NCBI GenBank assembly: GCA_026770585.1
Contig: MU646306.1
Coordinates: forward strand, 509,178 to 519,276
From: Baffinella frigidus
Taxonomy: Eukaryota; Cryptophyceae; Cryptomonadales; Baffinellaceae
Length of the DNA stretch: 10,099 nucleotides
Direction of reading: 5' to 3'
Each line of letters begins with the position of its first letter. Position 1 is the stretch's first letter. Positions 5,714-10,099 of this stretch are shown here, one piece after another. A model generated the notes under the pieces. The model saw only the letters and a program-made list of their open reading frames with translations, made no database searches and was not told the DNA's origin. A program made the position numbers and the translations under genes.

Positions 5714-6163
5714 GTACGGGTCTAGGGGTTGAGGGAGTTAGGGGGTGTTGGGTTTTGGGGGTGTTGGGGGTTGGGGTTTAGGGGTTTTGGGGCTTAGGGG
5801 GTTGGGGTTTAGGGGTGCAGGGGTTTCGGTATTGAAGATTTAGGGTGTGGACGCAACGATTTCTGCATCGCGCGAGTGATTTGTTCATGTCGGCATACTC
5901 AAGGTGACAGGACCTGAAATTAGATGCGTAAAGCAACTCGTCATGGTATACATTTTAAATCTCGAAGGCTTTTACAAAGGAGATAAAGTTTAAAGACACA
6001 ACCTCTCAGTCGCCTTCCGCGTTAGGGTACGGGTCTAGGGGTTGATGGGGTCAGGGGTTGGGGTTTAGGGTGTTGGGGTTTAGGGGTTTGGGGGATTAGG
6101 GGGTTGGGGTTTAGGGGTGCAGGGATTTTGGGGGTTGGGGTGTAGGGTGCGGACGCCGTAATT

Positions 6164-6308
6164 TCATCTCGAAAGATAACTGAATCAGTTCCCTAATTAG
6201 CGTTTTCACTTATTTAGGAGGCCTAATTACATTTGCTATGCCCTGACTAATTTCTCCTATTCAACTTCCTATTGAAAAGGGAACTGATTCAGTTATCTTC
6301 CGAGATGA
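6164..6308. mobile_element. MITE-like element FB-F (145 bp), AATT duplication
   Basis: The ends are TCATCTCGAAAGATAACTG and, opposite, CAGTTATCTTCCGAGATGA, one mismatch over about 31 bp. The flanks are AATT on both sides (6160-6163, 6309-6312). The host is the intron repeat: the sequence GGACGCCGTAATTTCTGCAG is restored if the element and one AATT are removed, matching relatives at 5539-5556 and 5849-5867. The interior is AT-rich with no ORF. Confidence 0.8.
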
Positions 6309-6382
6309 AATTTCTGCAGCTCGCCTGATTCATGCTCGCTCGCGCGCGTGATGGTTTCTTTGGAGTTCGAATGGAACACATG

Positions 6383-6444
6383 ATGCTTTCTGTTGCACGT
6401 GAATACTCACACACGCGGTGTTTTCTGTTGAACGCGAATAATCG
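6383..6444. repeat. Short imperfect direct repeat
   Basis: TTTCTGTTGCACGTGAATA (6386-6404) is followed by TTTCTGTTGAACGCGAATAA (6421-6440). No further structure or gene is seen between 6313 and 6490. Confidence 0.55.
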
Positions 6445-6500
6445 AACACGAATGAAAGAGTCCAAAGCATGACATGATTGAAGAGTCGTCGGGCGGGAAA

Positions 6501-6722
6501 GTGCTGTACCACACGAGGCTACCTACGCGAACAGAATAAATGTCGATTGTAAACGTGTGTAGTAATTTTCAGGTGAAAAGCAGCGACTTTACACAGGTCC
6601 GACCGCTCAGCGGGCGGAAACGTGATCATTTGCCCACAAAACTTTAAAAGTCCGTTTTATTCTGTTCGCCTGGGTAGCCTCGTGTGGTACCTTGCGACCA
6701 CGAGCAAGTTCGCGGACGGCTC
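6501..6722 (+). pseudogene. Exon-C copy split by a fold-back insertion
   Basis: The exon start GTGCTGTACC (6501-6510) is interrupted by the element at 6510-6686 and resumes as CTTGCGACCACGAGCAAGTT CGCGGACGGC (6691-6720). Removing the element and one GTAC restores VLYLATTSKFADG, matching the intact exon at 7269 except G to S. It has no following YASVKRL part, so the copy was already 3'-truncated. Confidence 0.7.
6510..6686. mobile_element. MITE-like element FB-G (177 bp), GTAC duplication
   Basis: The ends are CACACGAGGCTACC and GGTAGCCTCGTGTG, extending to 31-bp arms with two mismatches (6510-6540 and 6656-6686). Both flanks are GTAC (6506-6509 and 6687-6690). The target is an exon-C copy, so the exact pre-insertion sequence is known from 6833-6846 and 7269-7279 nearby. 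The centre is not obviously coding. Confidence 0.85.
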
Positions 6723-6810
6723 CGAAACGGGTGAACCGATGGGAGGATTCGAGAAAATCGGTTGACCCTTTTTCAAAGGCTGTTGTGCGTACCCTGGAAA
6801 AATGACTTTG

Positions 6811-6891
6811 TTGACTTTCGAGAGCGTGCGCCAGGTGCTGTACCTCGCGACGACGAGCAAGTTCGCGGACGGCTAGGGCCGAGTGGAACGC
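6811..6891 (+). pseudogene. Exon-C repeat unit, copy 1 (stop after FADG)
   Basis: The unit reads TTGACTTTCGAGAGCGTGCG, then exon-C sequence from 6835 (VLYLATTSKFADG) and a TAG stop, then GGCCGAGTGGAACGC. The open frame runs through the junction (LTFESVRQVLYLATTSKFAD), so upstream sequence may have been fused in frame. Only the first half of exon C is present. Confidence 0.6.
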
Positions 6892-6909
6892 AGTTAATCA
6901 TGAGATTCC

Positions 6910-6980
6910 TGCCCAGGAAATTATGTGTTTCCCAGGAAACACATAAAACAAAAGCCAGCAATTGGAGCCATTCCTGGGCG
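6910..6980. mobile_element. Short fold-back FB-H with nested hairpin
   Basis: TGCCCAGGAA (6910-6919) pairs with TTCCTGGGCG (6971-6980), one mismatch at the tip. Inside is a tight hairpin with 12-bp perfect arms and a 2-nt spacer (TTATGTGTTTCC, 6921-6932; GGAAACACATAA, 6935-6946). A related element lies inverted at 9943-9990, sharing the 19-bp TTGGAGCCATTCCTGGGCG. Confidence 0.65.
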
Positions 6981-6983
6981 CAC

Positions 6984-7062
6984 TTAACTTTCGAGAGCGT
7001 GCGGAAGGTGCTGCACCTCGCGACGACGAGCAAGTTCGCGGACACCTAGGCCGAGTGAAACG
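6984..7062 (+). pseudogene. Exon-C repeat unit, copy 2 (stop after FADT)
   Basis: It matches 6811-6891 closely: TTAACTTTCGAGAGCGTGCG, then VLHLATTSKFAD from 7008, then ACCTAGGCCGAGTGAAACGC. Changes relative to the intact exon include Y to H and G to S and a TAG stop. The unit pair brackets the FB-H element. Confidence 0.6.
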
Positions 7063-7097
7063 CCTGCTCTAACTTGAACATGAGGGAGCGTACCACC

Positions 7098-7140
7098 GAA
7101 GAAGAAGAAGAAGACGAAGAAGAAGAAGAAGACGAAGAAG
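7098..7140. repeat. GAA/GAC trinucleotide microsatellite
   Basis: A run of GAA triplets interrupted by GAC, about 43 bp. It would encode Glu/Asp/Lys tracts in different frames, but there is no supporting ORF. Confidence 0.95.
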
Positions 7141-7153
7141 CCTCAACCTACAA

Positions 7154-7268
7154 CTCGGATGTGTGACCTGGCGTGCCCCTCTCGCGGGCAGCTGTGACTT
7201 AGCCCACACCCTCAACCCTCAACCCCACGCCCTCAATCCTTAGCCCCAAACCTTACCCTCCCCTGAAG
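7154..7268 (+). other. Pyrimidine-rich intron end before exon C
   Basis: GTGACCTGGCGTGCC is followed by a C-rich tract (CCCTCAACCCTCAACCCC... to CCTTACCCTCCCCTGAAG). It ends in AG at 7267-7268 right before the intact exon C. The motif TGACCTGGCGTG plus C-rich tract recurs at 10040-10099. Confidence 0.6.
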
Positions 7269-7355
7269 GTGCTGTACCTGGCGACGACGGGCAAGTTCGC
7301 GGACGGCTACGCATCCGTCAAGCGCCTCCACCCAAACGTCGCATTCCACCAACAG
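7269..7355 (+). CDS. Exon C, intact: glycosyltransferase-like second segment
   Basis: It is an 87-nt, phase-0 exon encoding 29 residues: VLYLATTGKFADGYASVKRL, then HPNVAFHQQ. It is bounded by CCCTGAAG (acceptor, after a C-rich tract) and CAACAG|GTCTTG (donor). Joined to exon B it continues FRVK+VLYLAT, fitting the second strand and helix of a GT-A-like fold (VLY.AT, then F..GY, then a V.F strand), by general knowledge of such proteins. It is the only complete copy here; partial copies precede it (6501, 6835, 7008) and its 3' half is repeated downstream at least nine times. Later exons with the catalytic D-x-D type motif are not in the window, so function is tentative. Confidence 0.6.
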
Positions 7356-7379
7356 GTCTTGCCTGTGCCAGAAAACCAT

Positions 7380-7870
7380 CTGACGCGCCCTAGCCAGAAA
7401 ACCATGAGAGTTCAGGGGGGGTTTAGCATTCGGGTTCGACACTAAGCCTCTGTGAAATGCCTCCGCCCGAACGTCGCGTTCCACCAACAGGCCTGCCTTA
7501 GTGGTTAGGGTTCGAGGCTCAGGGTTGAGGATTCAAGTTCCAGGTGATAAAACAAGGCCTCTCTCTCTCTCTCTCGCACCCTAGCCAGAAAATCATCAGA
7601 AGTCAGGGGGGGGGTAGCATTCGGGTTCGACACTAAGCCTCTGTGAAACGCCTCCGCCCGAACGTCGCGTTCCACCAACAGGCCTGCCTTAGTGGTTAGG
7701 GTTCGAGGCTTAGGGTTAAGGGTTAAGGTTCCGGGTGATAAAACAAGGCCTCTCTCTCTCACACACCCTAGCCAGAAAACCATCAGAAGTCAGGGGGGGG
7801 TTAGCATTCGGGTTCGACACTAAGCCTCTGTGAAATGCCTCCGCCCGAACGTCGCGTTCCACCAACAGGT
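7380..7870. repeat. Tandem array of about 190-bp units carrying exon-C 3' fragments
   Basis: The marker TAGCATTCGGGTTCGACACT begins at 7424, 7615 and 7802 (spacings 191 and 187). A fourth, interrupted copy is at 8247-8300. Each unit holds ACCCTAGCCAGAAAA, a G run, the marker, AAGCCTCTGTGAAA, the last 40 nt of exon C (CCGAACGTCGCGTTCCACC, CAACAG), then GCCTGCCTTAGTGGTTAGGG and a CT-rich end (7558-7574 is a CT microsatellite). Confidence 0.85.
7449..7490 (+). pseudogene. Exon-C 3' fragment D1 (similar D2 7640-7681, D3 7827-7868)
   Basis: The three copies encode SVKCLRPNVAFHQQ or SVKRLRPNVAFHQQ after CACTAAG, an AG that could serve as acceptor. D1 and D2 end CAG|GCCTGCC whereas D3, like the intact exon, ends CAG|GTCTTGCC. 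The fragments are about 41 nt from that AG, not a multiple of three, so they cannot substitute for exon C. Probably fossils, but the reading frames are unbroken. Confidence 0.65.
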
Positions 7871-7958
7871 CTTGCCTGTGCGCTGTCCTCCCCCCAGCAG
7901 AACCCCACCCGAAGTACGGGCCATGCAGCCCACGCTATTGCACTTTTCGGGTCCGCCC

Positions 7959-8013
7959 GGACGGGTACACATCCGTGAAACGCCCCCACCCGGAAATCGC
8001 GTTCCACCCACAG
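7959..8013 (+). pseudogene. Exon-C 3' fragment D4, diverged
   Basis: GGACGGGTACACATCCGTGA and onward encodes GYTSVKRPHPEIAFHPQ, clearly the end of exon C with several substitutions, followed by CAG|GTCCTACC. The 108 bases after 8014 hold nothing I recognise. Confidence 0.6.
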
Positions 8014-8122
8014 GTCCTACCTAGCTCTGCCTAGGGCTGACCGACTACGTAGTGCAAAACCGTCAACTTTGGGCCGGAAAAGAGCCGGGAAAGGGCTCAC
8101 CGAAATAGTGGATCCAAAGCAG

Positions 8123-8175
8123 ACGGCTACGCATCCGTAAAGCGCCTCCACTCAAACGTCGCGTTCCACCAACAG
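8123..8175 (+). pseudogene. Exon-C 3' fragment D5 with its own acceptor-like end
   Basis: After CCAAAGCAG, it encodes GYASVKRLHSNVAFHQQ without stops and ends CAG|GTCTTGCCTGTGCCAG, matching the donor region of the intact exon. It begins with the second base of the D codon of exon C (GACGGC becoming AG|ACGGC). As a 53-nt exon it would change frame, so it is more likely a remnant. The following intron (8176-8250) also matches that after 7356. Confidence 0.55.
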
Positions 8176-8306
8176 GTCTTGCCTGTGCCAGAAAAACAAA
8201 CCTGACGCACCCTAGCCAGGAAACCATGAGAAGTCAGGGGGGGGGTTAGCATTTGGAGCGCGTCTCCCACCCAACATCGCGATACATTCGGGTTCGACAC
8301 TAAGCC

Positions 8307-8361
8307 TCTGTCAAACGCCTCCACCCCGACGTCGCGTTCCACCAACAGATTCCACCAACAG
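8307..8361 (+). pseudogene. Exon-C 3' fragments D6 and D7 (8417-8452)
   Basis: D6 reads SVKRLHPDVAFHQQ and has a 13-bp tandem duplication at its end (ATTCCACCAACAG repeated), giving two CAG ends before GTCTACC. D7 is poor (ATCGCGTTCCACAAAAAGGTC). Between them is GGTTGGGGTGTGTGGCTTAG-type G-rich sequence. Confidence 0.6.
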
Positions 8362-8456
8362 GTCTACCTTAGCGGTTGGGGTGTGTGGCTTAGAGTTCAG
8401 GGTCCAGGGTTCAGGTCAAGTGCCACCACCCTACAATCGCGTTCCACAAAAAGGTC

Positions 8457-8549
8457 TGCCCCGTGCACACCCTAGGCAGAAAACTGTCCGATGTAAGGGT
8501 TATTATGCATACCCACTCGAGGCCGACCCTAGCCTTTTCTCTGTTAAGC
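8457..8549. repeat. 93-bp direct repeat R4, copy 1
   Basis: It shares CCCCGTGCACACCCTAGGCA, GGTTATTATGCATACCCACT and TCTGTTAAGC with 9226-9318, with about five differences by eye. Copy 1 ends exactly at the insertion site of the fold-back at 8550. A more distant relative (GTGCGCACCCTACCTAGAAA) lies at 9679-9698. Confidence 0.85.
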
Positions 8550-8689
8550 TTATCCGGGGAAACCTATTTTTCTTTCATTTCCTGGCAACGAAAATTACTA
8601 CACAATTCGTTTTTACTAGTAATATTAAAGCAATCGTGTAGTAATTTTCGTTGCCAGGAAATAAAAGAAAAATAGGTTTCCCCGGATAA
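8550..8689. mobile_element. MITE-like element FB-I (140 bp), AAGC duplication
   Basis: 54-bp arms (8550-8603, 8636-8689) with one mismatch; ends TTATCCGGGGAAACC and GGTTTCCCCGGATAA. The loop is 32 bp and there is no ORF. Flanks are AAGC on both sides (8546-8549, 8690-8693). The paralogous uninterrupted sequence CTGTTAAGCGCCTCCA is present at 9311-9326, proving the boundaries. Near-perfect arms imply a young insertion. Confidence 0.9.
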
Positions 8690-8725
8690 AAGCGCCTCCA
8701 CCCCAACGTTGTGTTCCACCACAAA
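8690..8725 (+). pseudogene. Exon-C 3' fragment D8
   Basis: AAGCGCCTCCACCCCAACGT TGTGTTCCACCACAAAG encodes KRLHPNVVFHHK, a diverged end of exon C lacking the GT donor. It lies directly right of the fold-back insertion. Confidence 0.6.
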
Positions 8726-8742
8726 GCCTTGTTGCACGTTAA

Positions 8743-8902
8743 TAGGGTAACGGCTTGAAAAAGGGGTAGTTAGGCCTACGGCATTGCCTAGGACCTCTTA
8801 CCGTAGGCCGAGACTTTTTGGTCCTAGGATCCCTCGGCCTACGGTAGGAGGTCCTAGGCAATGCCGTATGCCTGACTACCCCATTTTCAGGCCGTTAGCG
8901 TA
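8743..8902. mobile_element. MITE-like element FB-E copy 2 (160 bp), TTAA duplication
   Basis: Starts TAGGGTAACGGC and ends GGCCGTTAGCGTA, with TTAA on both sides (8739-8742 and 8903-8906). It is the reverse complement of 5044-5203 with about 7 differences by eye and the same length. A perfect TTAA duplication is typical of piggyBac-related elements, but the ends here do not match the CC(C/T) start usual for that superfamily, so assignment is open. Confidence 0.88.
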
Positions 8903-9006
8903 TTAATATCATGGTCGTCAAAATCACGTAACGCTGCCCCTGTGGCGTAGTGTCCTCCAAACGACCCGACCGCCCTACCGTAGCATACCTGCACCTCTCT
9001 ACGATC

Positions 9007-9176
9007 TCATCCGGACAGGTATTTGATTTAAATGGTTCGGAGCCCCCGGAATGTACGAAATTTACTACACGTTTGATCATACTAGTAATAGTAAGGGCTG
9101 GACGTGACAAACGTGTGGTAAATTTCGTGCATTCGGGGGACTCCGAACCGTTCAAATCAAATACCTGACCGGATGA
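9007..9176. mobile_element. MITE-like element FB-J (170 bp), GATC duplication
   Basis: Ends TCATCCGG and CCGGATGA; arms about 68 bp with about 7 mismatches (blocks CAGGTATTTGATTT, GGTTCGGAG, ACGAAATTTAC). Flanks are GATC on both sides (9003-9006, 9177-9180). The centre is GATCATACTAGTAATAG-like and non-coding. The TCATC end is shared with FB-F at 6164, and the GAAATTTACTACAC block loosely resembles GAAAATTACTACAC in FB-I. Confidence 0.85.
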
Positions 9177-9225
9177 GATCTGCTGACAGGTTCTCGATGT
9201 GGCTTCCTGGCCCTGCACGCCTCCT

Positions 9226-9318
9226 CTGCCCCGTGCACACCCTAGGCAGAAAACTATCCGATGTAAGGGTTATTATGCATACCCACTCGAGGCCGGCACT
9301 AGCCTTTCCTCTGTTAAG
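9226..9318. repeat. 93-bp direct repeat R4, copy 2 (empty site)
   Basis: Second copy of 8457-8549, continuing without interruption into AAGCGCCTCCAACC and the exon-C fragment at 9316-9346. It is therefore the unoccupied counterpart of the FB-I insertion site. Confidence 0.85.
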
Positions 9319-9346
9319 CGCCTCCAACCCAACGTCGCGTTCCACT
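9316..9346 (+). pseudogene. Exon-C 3' fragment D9
   Basis: CGCCTCCAACCCAACGTCGC GTTCCACTAGCG encodes RLQPNVAFH followed by a TAG stop; the CAACAG|GT end is lost. The stretch 9347-9570 holds nothing I recognise on either strand. Confidence 0.6.
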
Positions 9347-9570
9347 AGCGCTACCTCAGTTAACCCGGGCACCGCCGGCAGGCTCGTGAACGGACGCCGA
9401 AGCCAGACGGTCGGTCGTGACTGCCTTGCGTGTTCCTAAACCAGGACAAACTTGAGGGTGGCAGGCCGCACCAGAAACCCGATATTGACGTGTAGTGAAC
9501 CGCCGATCTCGCCTTAACGTTAAAGACGTTTAGATGCTGCGTGTGCTGGAGCCGATCTACTCACTCCTGA

Positions 9571-9647
9571 TCTGAATTTAGTTAGTGAGGAGTCCAGTAA
9601 TTTAGTTAGTGAGGAGTCCATCTGAATTGAGTTAGTGAGGAGTCCAG
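9571..9647. repeat. Minisatellite, three copies of about 23-27 bp
   Basis: The core AGTTAGTGAGGAGTCCA occurs at 9579-9595, 9604-9620 and 9629-9645. Copies 1 and 3 start TCTGAATT, while copy 2 starts TAATTT. Differences are few, so expansion is probably recent. Confidence 0.9.
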
Positions 9648-9672
9648 GTGCAACTGATGCAGAGCTGGAGGT

Positions 9673-9760
9673 CTGTCCTGTGCGCACCCTACCTAGAAAA
9701 CCATCCGATGTGAGGGGCATGCAGCATGCGGTTTCGACACTGAGGCTGTCCGGTATAGGT
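9673..9760. repeat. Degenerate copy of the exon-C array unit
   Basis: GTGCGCACCCTACCTAGAAA, then ACCATCCGATGTGAGGG, then GCGGTTTCGACACTGAGGCT parallels the order seen in the units at 7380-7870 and R4. No exon fragment remains recognisable after it. Confidence 0.6.
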
Positions 9761-9832
9761 TTCATCCCGGTTCAACGCTGCAAAGGCGCATTTGCTGGCG
9801 AATCCCAAGAAACAAGAGCTCCCCTGCGGAGG

Positions 9833-9864
9833 GGGGCTGATGTTTAACCACACATCAGCTCCCC
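9833..9864. repeat. Short hairpin
   Basis: GCTGATGT (9836-9843) pairs with ACATCAGC (9852-9859) around an 8-nt loop, and flanking GGG/CCCC runs extend the stem with a small bulge. There is no nearby gene, so a role is unknown. Confidence 0.65.
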
Positions 9865-9942
9865 GCGCCAGGTCATAACTTCGAACCTAAAACGCGACGT
9901 TTCGTGCTAAAAGTGTTCCGTGGTACACATGAAACATTATTA

Positions 9943-9990
9943 CGCCCAGGAATGGCTCCAACTCGTAGACTTTTGACGTGTTTCCCGGGC
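9943..9990. mobile_element. Short fold-back FB-H relative, inverted
   Basis: CGCCCAGGAA (9943-9952) pairs with TTCCCGGGCG (9981-9990), one mismatch. The 19 bases CGCCCAGGAATGGCTCCAA (9943-9961) are the exact complement of 6962-6980, and the remainder shows a looser match, so the two are copies in opposite orientation. Confidence 0.65.
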
Positions 9991-10039
9991 GAGAATCAAC
10001 TTTGATCGTGGATGGACATGAAAATTAATTTCCCACATC

Positions 10040-10099
10040 TGACCTGGCGTGGCCTGAACCCTAAACCCCAAACCCCAAACCCCAAACCCCAAACCCCAA
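10040..10099. repeat. TGACCTGGCGTG block and CCCCAAA telomere-like tract
   Basis: TGACCTGGCGTGGCC leads into CCCTAAACCCC and then about five CCCCAAA units to the window end. A chromosome end on the right should show the G-rich strand here, so this orientation argues against a true telomere. The same motif plus a C-rich tract precedes exon C at 7269, so this is more likely an intron end. Confidence 0.75.

Larger units (their letters stand above)
5511..6150. repeat. Tandem intron units with G-rich telomere-like tracts
   Basis: Three intron copies follow exon-B copies (donors at 5511, 5714 and 6026). Shared order: GGTACGGGTCTAGGGGTTGA or a variant, a G-rich tract of GGGGTTTAGGG/GGGGTTGGGG words (about 5714-5830 and 6026-6145), GGTGTGGACGC, then a GATTTCTGCAG-type block, then GGCATACTCA and TGAAATT.GATGCGT (5613-5655 and 5891-5932). 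The G-rich words resemble TTTAGGG-type telomere repeats but are irregular. Several closely spaced runs of four G could form quadruplexes in the sense strand. Confidence 0.75.

Noticed and set aside
7098-7140. Acidic or Glu-rich coding segment
   Set aside because: Pure trinucleotide microsatellite with no supporting ORF or splice signals.
7380-8350. Possible CRISPR-like array (regular about 190-bp repeats)
   Set aside because: Repeat units are far too long, spacers are not unique, and each unit contains a decayed exon end; it is an intronic tandem array.
3992-9176. Fold-backs as rho-independent terminators or structural RNAs
   Set aside because: Arms of 30-70 bp with flanking 4-bp duplications and no gene association fit MITE-like elements better.
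10057-10099. Chromosome-end telomere
   Set aside because: The C-rich strand faces the right edge, opposite to a real right telomere, and the block matches an intron end at 7154-7268.

Overview
The window looks like nuclear DNA of an intron-bearing eukaryote, most likely a GC-rich microalga or related protist (haptophyte, pelagophyte and dinoflagellate are all possible; I cannot decide between them). Reasons: short GC-rich open segments end at good GT donors and start after pyrimidine-rich AG acceptors; they are separated by long non-coding DNA; there are no bacterial-type operons or ribosome binding sites; and there are telomere-like G/C-rich tracts and many short fold-back (MITE-like) elements. 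Coding content is small. Most of the 10 kb is repeats.

Layout. 1-1700: a 40-base G run, then a chain of decayed direct repeats with two related fold-back elements (468-584, 1482-1603) and no convincing gene. 1727-1806 and 1937-2518: minus-strand coding segments of unknown function; the second is the longest believable ORF (about 193 aa). 2519-2760: gap between divergent starts, probably a shared promoter. 2761-3108: plus-strand first exon with a signal peptide, ending at a phase-0 GT donor. 3109-3786: its probable intron, carrying two tandem 127-bp fold-backs and a truncated copy of the next exon. 3787 onward: exon 2. 4140-6150: repeated partial copies of a third exon (intact at 5246-5353, reading AFTAVVFSKDRACQLDQLL...). 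6490-7355: repeated copies of a fourth exon (intact at 7269-7355, VLYLATTGKFADGY...). 7380-9350: at least nine copies of the 3' part of that exon inside larger repeat units. 9350-10099: little beyond a 3-copy minisatellite, a hairpin and a CCCCAAA tract.

The phase-0 segments 2761-3108, 3787-(end unclear), 5246-5353 and 7269-7355 can be read as one secretory-pathway protein: signal sequence, a beta-rich stretch, then the start of a glycosyltransferase-like domain. This gene model is an inference. The exons have been copied repeatedly together with flanking intron, and most copies are broken.

The most interesting feature is a set of short fold-back elements (140-177 bp, long terminal inverted repeats, no coding capacity). 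Several are bounded by exact 4-bp direct repeats that are mostly self-complementary (AGCT, TTAA, AATT, GTAC, GATC; also AAGC). Their ends fall into classes starting TA(C/G)G.TAACGG, T(C/T)ATC and CACACGAGG. Because they sit in host repeats that are themselves duplicated, empty-site relatives exist inside the window and the insertion boundaries can be read directly.
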